Shown piece after piece: positions 1-9,435 of a stretch of 64,000 nt of DNA. The position numbers were made by a program, and so were the translations under genes. The notes below the pieces were generated by a model. It was not told the origin of the DNA. It made no database searches and worked only from the letters and a program-made list of their open reading frames with translations. How positions within the stretch are numbered: position 1 is the stretch's first letter; each line of letters begins with the position of its first letter. The stretch is from Isoetes taiwanensis (taxonomy: Eukaryota; Streptophyta; Lycopodiopsida; Isoetales; Isoetaceae). The stretch covers positions 122,001 through 186,000 of the forward strand of contig JAJEKV010000273.1 of assembly GCA_021234155.1 (NCBI GenBank), written 5' to 3'.

Positions 1-1290
1 AAATATTACAACGTCCTTCCTAAGAAATGGTAATGTAGAACATAAAAATAGCCTTTAATTGCAAGTCTGTAAAATTATGTTAAGTTCAAATTCATAATAT
101 ACTAGGCAAATCAATATAATATGCTATACAAAATAATAAAAATGCCATGTAATATGCTTAAAGAAAGAACAAATAATTTACAAGAAAATTATTAAAAAGT
201 AATGTTAAATCTTGCGGCGATTTAATAATTTAAATGTGGCGATCTAAAAGCAATATATTTCTGCTCTCGAAGTACAACACTTTCGGGCTCTTGTGATGCG
301 CTCTTGGTCAATGACAACCACCGCAAACCTCGTGTTTATGCTCGGTCGCACCAACCGTTAGCGTTTGTGCCCCAAAGCAACCTCAAAAACATCGCCTCAA
401 AAACATGTACTAGCTCTCCATAGATACCACAGCAAAGTGCCTTTAAGCTGTTTTCACGATCCTACTCTTCCTTCCCTTCAATCGTCTTGTATTACAGGTA
501 CATCTCTTCATCTTTTTAAAGTACGCATACGGAAAAATGCGGAAAAAGAGCCTCTAATCGGCTATATAAAAAAAAAAGACTAGGGCATCTCTATATGCAA
601 GTCCATCAAAAAGCACATACATATATTTGTAAAATGGATGCTGGAATTGCTTACAACAAAATTTTATCTGCAAAAGCATTTTGAGAAAAACAATGTATCG
701 ATAGACCTACTTACCAGATATTTTGAATTGGCAGACTTGCAATCCTTCCTTGTGTATAAAAAGCATAGATGATTTGCCATAGATGGAGTTTGAAGATTTG
801 GGGAACTTTACAAGCTTTAACCAATGCCATAGCTCAAGGCTCACAAGTTGGGACTTCCTTGAAGCTTTTGGGCACCCTCTTAGCTATTGTTCATATGCGG
901 GAACTCACGTTAAGTTATGGCTAAGGAGATCAATGAGAAAAAATAAGCTAAGCTGCTTATAGAGACTTCTAGTAGTTTTTTCCTCAGCTCTATTCGTCAT
1001 CCAGCTTGCTCCTGCAGTTAAACTGGATTAGGAAAACGGTTTGGAAGCAAAAGAAATGCAAAGTGTCAAGATCCGTTGGGGAAAAACTTGCAATGTCAAA
1101 AAGCCGTCGTTGTTCGCCAAGGATTCGGCTATGGGATTGATCCACGGCAAAAATGCCACCGCAAACCGGTATAAGCCCGTGATTAACAAGCGAGGAGGAG
1201 CATGCGCAAAAATGCCCTGCACAACCCATTATCATTTGATGATTTAGAAACGAGGGAACGAAAAGGGCAAAAAGGGCAAAACTGCATGCA
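1..1290. other. AT-rich intergenic stretch, no gene recognised
   Basis: No reading frame here shows a recognisable domain, and I see no RNA gene, long repeat or paired splice signals. The first 600 bases are strongly AT-rich. Short open frames overlap on both strands, as expected by chance. Confidence 0.6.
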
Positions 1291-1293
1291 CAA

Positions 1294-1530
1294 ATGTTTA
1301 GGGGGTTTGCACCTCCGAGATTGGAAGCGCCTCACAAAATTTTAGAGGCGCCTCACGAAAAGAAAAAAAACAAAAACAATGAAAGAAGGAAAACTAGAGG
1401 GGGAAAAGGGGCCACGAGGAAGGGAAAGCAAACGGTGGGAAGAGAGAAAAAAGAGGGGGAAAAAAAGAGACGCACGCCACACGCGTTTTTTAACTAAAAA
1501 GAGGCGGACGCGTTTAAAATCAGAATAAAG
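1294..1530. repeat. Purine-rich low-complexity tract
   Basis: The plus strand is dominated by A and G from about 1355 to 1480. It is preceded by two direct copies of GCGCCTCAC within about 25 bases. The open frames through it are Lys/Arg/Gly-rich on one strand and Phe/Leu/Ser-rich on the other, which is composition rather than coding signal. Confidence 0.55.
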
Positions 1531-1925
1531 CGGCGTACAAAAAAGTCCCAAGATAATGACATATTCTTAAAGTTCTTGAATGATGGTTTATGGCCGCTTT
1601 TGGATATCAACAGCTTGGCGGCAATTTGCTTTCAGCATATGGATACGCAGAGTCGAAAAAAGCTAAGAATCCGGCAAGCATTTGGCAGCGCAGATTCCAG
1701 CAAGCATCTTTGCAGGTTTGAGGCAGATCTAAAAAGGTAGGTTCTGAACATGAGCAGTTCGGAAAGCTCAGGCAACTTCAGATGTATGGTAGTAGCGGAT
1801 TCAGGTCTTTGGATCAGTGCATCACAAAAAATAAGTCTCGGCAACCTTCGGATTTCGGGGAGGCAATGGTATCGGATTATCGAAGATAGAAGACAATGGT
1901 CTGCGAAGGAATGGAAAAAAAGTGG

Positions 1926-2333
1926 CTAGGCTACATCCGTTTGAGTCTTCTGGAACAGAGAACAAGAATAATGCACATTCTTCAGTGATTCTGCATATAG
2001 ATCTCTCCTGCAACGAGCCACTGGTCTGCTACTGTGGGGACTTTCCCTTGTGATTAACAGCATTGCGGCAAGAAGCCAACACATTGATGGAAATATCTTC
2101 ATAAAGCACTCGATATCTGTGAGATTTGTTGCAAAGCCAACACCTTGATAAAATAAGCACTCGATATTACGATTTACGTCTGAGACTACGCTCTTTTGGG
2201 GAATAAGACTACGCTCATAAGCCGCGAGTCCCACCGAGGGAGATGCCATAATGTTGAACCTGGTTCCCCATCCAGGCCAACACCCATATAATTTCATTTG
2301 AATACCATAGCCAAAAATTAAGACTTGCAACAA
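1926..2333 (-). other. Open reading stretch of unknown origin
   Basis: A 135-codon frame is open on the minus strand. It has mixed composition without low complexity, but I recognise no domain in it. No good start context, splice partners or neighbouring exon support it as a gene. It could be a remnant of a mobile-element protein or chance. The surrounding 1530-2640 holds no other candidate. Confidence 0.15.
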
Positions 2334-2695
2334 GATTTATCTTCCATTAAAAGGAAGAAAATGCAAATACAACAGGAAACTCCTTTGCAAGAGCCTTCAA
2401 CATAAGGATGAGGAGGCTGCCACCCTCCTCATATGAGCATTGCCACTATGCCCCAATGAAGAGCGTGAAGAGGAGGGAGGAGAGTATCTCCTCAAATTAT
2501 TTATGCTTTACACCTATTAATCCCCACCATTGTTTTCCACCTCTTCATCACAACCATAAATTTTGCCTCTTCATCTTAACCATCCACTGCCACCACTTAA
2601 TCCAAGCCCTTAAAACCTAACCATTATAATATGCCCCAAATTACATTTTTTAACCATTGCCCCAAATAATATCTTCTCAATCGCCACACACACAT

Positions 2696-2716
2696 GTTGG
2701 ACCACTTGTGGTTCAA
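2696..2716. other. Small hairpin
   Basis: TTGGACCAC and GTGGTTCAA flank a 3-base centre and pair with one mismatch. It lies just beyond the 3' end of the transposase relic. Its role is unknown. Confidence 0.35.
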
Positions 2717-3890
2717 CAGTACGTCAAAAATACTCTGCACTTTACCACGCCATGAAAAACTAAAGCACCAACTAGATGCAACTTCAAGGAGTCAGCTTCA
2801 TCTAAATCTTTAGGAACATTTATAAAATGAGGAAGGGACGTCTTCTTTTGATCCATGCCATCTACTACCAAAGACATGCATTCATGGGGCCTCTCCAAAG
2901 ATTTTTTTTCTGTGTTTTGCAAGCTTCTTTCTTTCCAGGGCTTGAGCCTCTCTGTGTTCTTGTGATTGTTGAGTTATTTGATCTGCAACCAAAGACATTT
3001 GTCAATATCACACTGTCACTTGCGTTGCTATGCACGCATAGACACAATGACCCATATTTGGTTTCTTGCTATGCGCGCATAGACAAGCGACCAGGATACA
3101 AGAAGCATTCTATGCGCACATAGACAAGCGACCAGAATACAAGAAGCATGCTATGCGCGCATAGACCAGAATCCTTGCTTTATAAATTGTGCTATGCGCA
3201 CATAGACAAAAGACAAATCTAGTTAAACTGTACTACAAGCGCATAGATATGGGAACAATAATTTGAAACAAAGAACGTACTTTTTTCGGGAAGATTCTTT
3301 GCCATGGACCTTTTCTCCTTCAATATAGAACATGTAGAACATACTGAGAACTGGTGCCTTTTTGGGATCTTACCAAGATTGAATTCTTGTTTCCACAATC
3401 TTAAGAAGTAAGAGTAGGATATGAACGACTGACTTGAAGACTGGAAAAGATCTCTGTACATGATGTAGACTCCGTTCTTGGTAATGCTATCGGTAAGATG
3501 ATGAACAGGACTGTTGGGTAGCTGCTCACAGTTGGAGTCAAAGAAGCGCCTACCAACTATACTTTTGCTTCCAGGCAATGCATATCAACTACTTTCTTTG
3601 GGTGATAGTAGTCGTCAATGCATGGATTTCTGTCTAACCGTTTTTGTACCCTTGACATGCGACGACTTCTAATGGCATGTATTCTTTTGAAAGCCAGCTG
3701 GCAAACAGTTATGTTCAACACGTAGTATGAAAAACTGTTGCCTCGTTCAGGCCTCAGTGATATGCTAGGTAGGATTCCTGGTCACCTTTAGACATTGACA
3801 AGAAGGATTGTCTTGTGTGCCTTAAGGACGAAAAGGGGAAGTTCATTATACACTTCTTTTGACAACAAGCCAGACGCCTCAACTGCCTCA
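2713..3890 (-). pseudogene. DDE-type transposase relic (DGMDQ family)
   Basis: Three coding segments read in order on the minus strand. About 3890-3620 holds a Cys-containing helical segment (TVCQLAFKRIHAI, then RRMSRVQKRL), typical of the DNA-binding part of this family. About 3560-3270 holds YSYFLRLWKQEF, a lysine-rich turn and CSTCSILKEK, the usual segment before the catalytic core. 2922-2713 holds VVDGMDQKKTSLPHF, whose Asp would be the first catalytic residue of an RNase H-fold transposase. A frameshift and stop follow at 2713, and the rest of the core with the remaining acidic residues is missing. Segments two and three are separated by about 200 bases rich in CTATGCGCGCATAG-like palindromes, probably an intron. 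From memory, related proteins occur in algae, dinoflagellates, cnidarians and seed-free plants. I cannot name the superfamily with confidence. Confidence 0.6.
3028..3205. repeat. Cluster of 14-bp palindromes in the transposase intron
   Basis: Five copies of CTATGCGCGCATAG or one-base variants lie at 3028-3041, 3069-3082, 3110-3123, 3151-3164 and 3192-3205, spaced exactly 41 bases apart. A decayed half copy follows near 3238. Each full copy is followed by GAC. The 41-base register suggests local tandem duplication of a unit holding one palindrome. The cluster lies between two transposase coding segments. Confidence 0.85.
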
Positions 3891-3921
3891 TGTAAGTTAG
3901 TCCCATTAACTGATTACGCAC

Positions 3922-4518
3922 TTAAATCTTTTTGCACTGCTGTATGGATTTCTCGGATTTGAAAGCTTTGCGGAGCTGTTATTCTGACTGGAGCGTATGG
4001 TAGGTATCGTTGTGTCGTTAACCTTCTCACTCTCAACCGAGGAACATGGAAACAATGTTCTAGACTTTTTCCTTAACATTTGCAGGTCATCCTCAGCGAC
4101 CCTTTGGGTTAACGAGGGGCCTTTTGCACGCTGAAGAGGTCTCTCTGCAGAATCTATTATGTTTTGCAATGAATGGTGCAATTCCTGTAGAGGTGAAGGA
4201 GTTTCAAAAATTGAGTGGGTGGTGTGAGTAGGTGAGGCCAAGAAAACGCCTTGTCGGAGTGAGGGAGATGGTGTTCTAAACACAGAGGAACGTTGTAGAA
4301 CCTGTGTTGGCGAAGGAGTTTGAAATGAGGTAGACCCGCACATTAAGTGTAGTGGTGACGGAGATACAAAGCTTCCAGATGGACTATCAAGGGACAGTAT
4401 GTCACGTAAATCTTTGTCTTCACTGCTTTGTGTGGGTGTGCTGAACCCGCCTCGAGGCAATAATGAAACATTCGCAGGCGGAGATAAAAGACTTTTTCTT
4501 GGGTGGCTGACGTCCATG
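3922..4518 (-). CDS. Ser/Thr-Pro-rich protein exon, function unknown
   Basis: The exon is bounded by a good acceptor (TTTGCAG then CATGGACG) and a donor (GTGCGTAATC), and gives about 199 in-frame codons without a stop. The protein repeats (S/T)P motifs: SLLSPP, FSTPTQSS, SFVSPSP, SFQTPSPT, VFRTPSPS and IFETPSP. A basic, helix-prone tail follows (about residues 130-199). Clustered SP/TP sites are typical of proteins phosphorylated by cyclin-dependent kinases, but I see no DNA-binding or enzymatic domain. It lies upstream of, and on the same strand as, the transposase relic, so it may be a 5' exon of that element or an independent gene. Two palindromes (4631-4644 and 4671-4684) sit just upstream of it. 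Unlike its neighbours it has no frameshift. Confidence 0.45.
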
Positions 4519-4630
4519 CTGCAAATGGACAAAGACCTGTAATCAGAAACGGACATGCACCACACCTACTGTGCATGTATTAACTAAGGAAGTACATTAA
4601 CTAATTAAAATAATATTAGTAGTAGTTTGC

Positions 4631-4684
4631 CTATGCGCGCATGCCAGGGCGTAAAATGAACTCTTATTGCCCATGCGCGCGTAG
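4631..4684. repeat. Two 14-bp palindrome copies in the divergent spacer
   Basis: CTATGCGCGCATGC (4631-4644) and CCATGCGCGCGTAG (4671-4684) are diverged members of the CTATGCGCGCATAG family, 40 bases apart. They lie upstream of the Ser/Pro-rich exon, between the two divergently oriented genes. Confidence 0.75.
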
Positions 4685-5254
4685 ATAAGATGTCAAAAAA
4701 TACTGTGAAAGATAAGCCTGTTACCTACTCGAGCACACTGAAGACGTAATAATAAAGACTATAGCTCAAGCGAAGAGGGACAAGATAAGATAAACAACTG
4801 TAAAGGAAGAGCGGGAAATACGAAGAGACTTTGTGCGGGCTTGACACTCTATAAAGGATCGTATGAAATCACACGCTACAGCCTTTATGCAAAATCTCAT
4901 AGAAAATATCCAAGTACTAACGTAGAGAATAAATAGGGAAAAAGGGCGCACATTTCTGCATACAGACCGAAGCTCCTGGGCGCTTGATCTCCGCCTTCAA
5001 AGTCACTCCTCTTTTTTTACTTATCGAAGTCTATAAGAAGCTGCATAGGCACGCTGCAAATGGCAGGTGGAAGGTACGTCAAGATCTTAGCTGCTAGTTA
5101 GTTAGCTTACTTTTTAATTTTTTTGTGCATTTTTTTGCTTAATTAGGCTGCCTCCAAAAGGATTTAAAATGTGAATTTCTTAAGTATTTCTGGCCTTCTT
5201 CCTGTGTTCTGGATATATTTGGTTTGTTTTAGGTCATTTTGTGATTGGGTTTGT

Positions 5255-5510
5255 CTATGCACGCATGGGAACAAAGGTTTTTTCTATTGCTTGTCCTTGC
5301 GAGCATTGGGCACAAAACGTTTTTTTAAGTTTAGCCTATGCGCGCATAGACACAAAGCTTTTTTCTCACGCTTGTCTATGCGTGCATGGGCTTCAGCATT
5401 TTTTTTTAACGTGAGCCTATGCGCGCATGGGCATAAAGCTTTTTCTGAAGCTTGCCTATGCGCGCATGGGCTCAAAGCTTTTCTTGTATAGCGTGCCTAT
5501 GACACTATGG
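5255..5510. repeat. Palindrome array in intron 1 of the methyltransferase gene
   Basis: Copies of the CTATGCGCGCATRG motif lie at 5255-5268, 5336-5349, 5376-5389, 5417-5430, 5456-5469 and 5497-5510 (decayed), with a weak one near 5297. Spacing is again about 40 bases. Most are followed by a CAAAGCTTTTT-like spacer. The array fills the second half of the 471-base first intron. Confidence 0.85.
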
Positions 5511-7013
5511 GGATAAGATTTTCTGAATTGTTTGGCATATTTCAGTAAGAAGAGAAGCCTTGCAAGAAGTGGCCAAGAGGATGAAGGTGGATCCTCCCAA
5601 AAGGCAGCCAGGAGGAGGAGGACAATGAAGGACAAGAATCAGGATGTAGTTATTCCTCCAAGTCAGCAGCAATTTCAGGAGGCCGAAGATGGCTCCTTTT
5701 TTGGTAAGGATCAGCAGTGGCTGCTTGTCAGGGGTACCGGTGAACCATCAACTGCCCATTTTTTGTATTTGCATGTTCCACATTAAGTGCACAACCACCA
5801 CCAAAGGGAGTGAACATGTATATTTTGTGGACAGTTCATTTTTCAAGCTGAGTTTGTCTTCTCCAGAAGATATGCAAGACTACATTCAGGCAAGAATGAA
5901 GAGTAAAATTAAGTGTTATTTCCCTGTACGCGAAGATTTTACCAACATGTTTGGTCTATGACCTCATAGGTTTTGTTTGCAGGATCTTGTTTCTATACTA
6001 AAGGATCTTCTTTTGAACAAGGATCCTCTGTTAAGTTCTAGCGCACCTCCTGCTAAGCTGATGAAGGATGCAATGCCTCAAGTTCCCAAGCTAATCCTCC
6101 CCAGAATCTCGGAAAATGTTGAGGTGGGAACGGTGGATGAAGATGAAGCTTCGGAGCCCGAATCTGAAGAGGAAGAGTTTGAGGTTGAGGTGGTGGAGAG
6201 GCCACGAAATAAAAAAGCCAAAAGAAATTATTACAAGGCAGGCCTGGTGACAGACACAGCTCCACCAACTAGCAAAGCATCTAAAAAGGCTACTAAGGTG
6301 GTTTTGCCTCCAGCACCTGGTATAAGGATTGCCAGTAAGGAAAAGACATGGCATCTAGGAAGCTCAAAGAAATTGAGCTGAGATGTCGGGTGGCTGGGAT
6401 CATGCACCTACTAGTTGACTGTGTTAAGTTGTGCCCTAAGGATGAGTCTGGTGAGAGACCGTTGCAAGTGCAAAAAATTTACTACGGTCATTTTATGCGC
6501 TCTTAAAGGCATTATAAGGGAATAGACCAAAGAATGCGACAACCGCACATTTGCATTGTACGGATAGGGATTTGTTTGTAAAGGAAGAGGATGAAAGTTA
6601 CAGGTATTTTGGGGGTTACCCACAGCTTTAAGGCGAGAAGGCAGCTTTATAAAGAAACTAAAGAACACTGCTTCTCGCAAATATTTGCATTTGTTTACGT
6701 GGGTGTCACTGACTCTGAAGCCAAGTTGCTTGCTATGGCCATAATGTGGACAATGAATATCGGATGAACATGAGCTTCACTGACAAAATCAAGTTTATGC
6801 ATAAGGAATATGAACTTTTTAGGTCGGAGCATCAGGGTGACAAAGATATCAAAGATGATCAAAACCTTTACCTGCCTCTTAAAGAGCAGTGTGCTACAGA
6901 GTGTTGCTTAACTTACAACTCCACTGATGCCAGAGCTTCTCTTGTGAAGTACGGCTTCCAACTAGCTTTTAGGCATGGACGTGTAAGATAACTTTCTTCT
7001 CCAAGTTTTTTGA

Positions 7014-7027
7014 CCATGCGTGCATGG
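7014..7027. repeat. Single palindrome copy in an intron
   Basis: CCATGCGTGCATGG is a variant of the same 14-bp family. It lies between the donor after codon HGR (GTAAGAT, about 6987) and an acceptor near 7072. Confidence 0.7.
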
Positions 7028-7563
7028 CTGTGAAGTTTTCTTACCTTAATTTCTTTCTTCTTCCTTTGTAGGTCTGGGAACTTAAAGATTTTTTTTTTTG
7101 ATATGTTTGCCGAGGGTACTCTGAAATCCAAAGGCAAGGTGAAGGATTCAAAAAGAAAAAGAACTGAACCTGGGACATGGGTATCATGGCATGGAGGGAA
7201 ATGTAGGGTTTAAAGAATACAGAAAAGGTTTGTGAGGTGCTGCAGAAGGTGGTCAATGGCCAATTTACCTTGGAAGAATTTGAGGGGTGAATTCAAGCAA
7301 GTAAGTTAAATTCACGATCAAAACACTAGCCATTTCTTGTTGGTAGTTTACTCTAGAGTTTTTTAAGACTCCTTACTTTTGCAGCCAAAAGGATTGTGCA
7401 CTCTATCAGCAGCAACTCGTGGTCCACCTTAACTGTGACACTTGGGAAAAAGTAAAAGAATTATATCCTACGTGGTCGTCGGATGAAAAGATAAACCAGT
7501 ATGCTTCAAATTTCACGAACTGGGTAAAATTTGTTGTTCCCCTACGTATCTTGCTTTGGACTT

Positions 7564-7791
7564 GTTGTGTGCCTATGCACACATAGCACCACAAGAAGTC
7601 CGTTACTGTGGTGCTATGCGCGCATAGGATGACACTTAGAACCTTTGTTTTCTTGTTCTTACTAAAGCTGTGTTCTTGTTGTGTGCCTATGCGCACATAG
7701 CACCACAAGAAGTCCGTTACTGTGGTGCTATGCGCGCATAGGATGACACTTAGAACTTTTGTTTTCTTGTTCTTACTAAAGCTGTGTTCTG
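7564..7791. repeat. 114-bp tandem duplication with nested hairpin
   Basis: Two copies with a period of exactly 114 bases differ at only a few positions. Each unit holds two 14-bp palindromes (7573-7586 and 7614-7627; 7687-7700 and 7728-7741). The palindromes plus flanking CACCACA/TGTGGTG form a larger inverted repeat: 22-base arms with one or two mismatches around a 13-base loop. The duplication lies inside an intron of the methyltransferase pseudogene, between the donor at about 7527 and an acceptor near 7800. High copy identity means the duplication is younger than the decay of the surrounding exons. Confidence 0.85.
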
Positions 7792-8257
7792 TGGTATTAG
7801 AAAAAGAAGGACCCCATGCCACTAGGGTTTCTTAACATGGTTAGACCTGTAATGAAGAGCGCACCAAGCTAAAGAAGAAGGAAGAATCTGAGCAAAGTTT
7901 TGTACCAACAGAATTTGAAAGCTTTGACATGTTTGGCCAGAATTGCTTACCAGATATATCATGGAAATTGTGTCAAACTTGACCATACATTGAAACTTGG
8001 CAACTATTCGTTGTGAATTGCTGATATTCCTTATGGCTTCAAGCTACCTGATAGTCGAGGAGATGATACACCCTTTACCTATGCTGAATTTGATTCTTTC
8101 TTGAGACGTTTCGTCAAAATTAACACTGCACCGCTTTGGAGGATAGTAGTTTTTCATTCAAATGTCAGGCGGTATGGTACAAAGCCGCAATGAGAGGGAG
8201 AACCTTTGTAAAAGGCCGGGATTCTGAGCACGCCATTTGGTAAATTATTTCTTTTTC

Positions 8258-8271
8258 CTATGCGCGCATAG
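8258..8271. repeat. Perfect 14-bp palindrome in the last intron
   Basis: A perfect CTATGCGCGCATAG copy sits 30 bases before the acceptor (GGTTGCAG) of the exon that carries methyltransferase motif I. It is the most distal member of the family I find in the window. Confidence 0.8.
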
Positions 8272-9042
8272 CACACAATAACTCATTGATTACGGTTGCA
8301 GGTTGAAGACGAATGTAAGAGGAAATGGCGGTGGTGCAAGGCTTGTGAATGTTTGGGAACAGATGCACATTGGCTACCACAGCATTGGTGGGCGGAGAGC
8401 ATTTTGCACTATATCTGCTTTGGAATAGATTTGCGTGTCGTTTCAATTCCAGCAGATCATTCAAGTGCTGCAGACCCAGTACACGGTCGTATTATAGTGA
8501 ATCCTTATCAGACGCCTCAACAACTTATTAATACCCTTCTGGAGATGTTTTCACAGCTAGGGGACTGGGTCATCGATGCCTTCTCAGGGTCAGGGCCCAC
8601 ATTGGCTTGTGCTTTAAAAAAGGGTCGCAACTGCCTTGCAATTGATTTTGATAAGGATTTTGTGGTTTATATAAAATCCAGAATAAGTTCTCTGCACAGT
8701 CTGCCAGTATAAAAGTAGGAGGTTGGCCTTAAGGATAAGGATGGTAATCCGGCATCTTCAAGCTCAGAGCCTTTGCCGCCACTCACCGGGAACACCAACG
8801 ATCCGGCCGAGTTCGTCGAGCTTATTCATGTAGAAGAGCTTCAAACGGTTGGGGAAGAGAAGGATGCCTCGGACACTGAGGAAGTTATTCCTGACAACTC
8901 TACTAAGGTTCTCTCTTTTGCAGATTCAGATGAAAAACTTGTTCACAAGGATCCTCCTCTTGATATTTAATGTGTGCTAAAAAAGAATATTTTTTTAAGT
9001 GCCTATATTATTGTACTGAATTATTGAAATGCTAGTAATGGT

Positions 9043-9152
9043 GCCCAGCGTTGCTGGGCATAAGTTGAGAACCTGTCTGGAGGGAAATATGTTCAGCTCA
9101 ACTCCTTTTCATAAATCTTAGACAATAGAAATTAAGCCCAATGTTGCTGGGC
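9043..9152. other. Pair of GCCCA-GTT-GCTGGGC hairpins
   Basis: GCCCAGC-GTT-GCTGGGC (9043-9059) is a perfect 7-bp stem with a 3-base loop. A related stem with one changed pair lies at 9136-9152. Both are followed by ATAAG or TATAAG. They lie downstream of the methyltransferase pseudogene. They could be a duplicated end or terminator-like structure of the element; nothing proves a role. Confidence 0.5.
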
Positions 9153-9266
9153 TATAAGAGGTTTTTGTGCACTGGAGTTAATTGTTTCCCTTTCTCTTTA
9201 CCTTTTGCTCTATCCCGCATTTCCCTTTTTCTTTACCTTTTTTTTCCCATTTTCCTATACACTTTC

Positions 9267-9435
9267 CTTTTTCTTTTTCTTTTTCTTTTTCTTTTTCTTT
9301 TTCTTTTTCTTTTTCTTTTTCTTTTTCTTTTTCTTTTTCTTTTTCTTTTTCTTTTCTTTTCTTTTTTCTTTTTTTTCTTTTTTTTTCTTTTTCTTTTTCT
9401 TTTTCTTTTTCTTTTTCTTTTTCTTTTTCTTTGAT
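9267..9435. repeat. (TTTTTC)n microsatellite
   Basis: A six-base unit is repeated about 27 times with a short irregular section near 9350-9390. Open frames across it are low-complexity Phe/Leu/Ser or Lys strings and are not genes. Confidence 0.95.

Larger units (their letters stand above)
5060..8970 (+). pseudogene. ParB-like / N4-N6 DNA methyltransferase gene, decayed
   Basis: The start is ATG at 5060. Exon 1 (14 bases) ends at a GTACGT donor (5074) and joins exon 2 at 5546 in frame, giving MAGGSKKRSLARS, a basic nuclear-type N-terminus. Exon 2 probably ends at 5703 (GTAAGG). Acidic and basic low-complexity segments follow (5990-6380). At 6420-6990 lies a probable ParB/Srx-like module (RPLQVQKIYYGHF, VGVTDSEAKLLAMA, then HNVDNEYRMN), broken by at least two frameshifts. 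The methyltransferase part has motif IV as ADIPYGF (8023-8037), GARLVNVWEQ and GYHS (8310-8390), then motif I DAFSGSG (8575-8595) and GRNCLAIDFD. The order IV before I is that of beta-class amino-methyltransferases. Damage includes TGA at 8014, a frameshift near 8415 and stops at 8710 and 8716; an acidic tail stays open to 8970. Introns carry the palindromes. The methyltransferase call is strong and the ParB call moderate. The family would methylate N4 of cytosine or N6 of adenine in DNA. Confidence 0.6.

Noticed and set aside
3028-3205. Evenly spaced palindromes as a CRISPR-like array
   Set aside because: The 41-base period arises from a duplicated unit with similar spacers, in an intron of a plant transposase relic, and no cas genes are present.
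3922-4518. Idea that the TP/SP-rich exon is the C-terminal part of a three-repeat MYB (MYB3R)
   Set aside because: Only the phosphosite-like repeats are reminiscent. No MYB repeat or diagnostic C-terminal motif is present, so the name is not justified.
5060-8970. Calling the methyltransferase gene EDM2-like
   Set aside because: EDM2 has PHD fingers and a different methyltransferase-like region. Here there is no PHD pattern, and the DAFSGSG/DIPYG order is that of bacterial amino-methyltransferases.
5060-8970. Direct claim of recent bacterial horizontal transfer or contamination
   Set aside because: The gene has spliceosomal-type introns and eukaryote-like low-complexity segments and is embedded in plant transposons. 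Any transfer must be ancient, and the sequence alone cannot date it.
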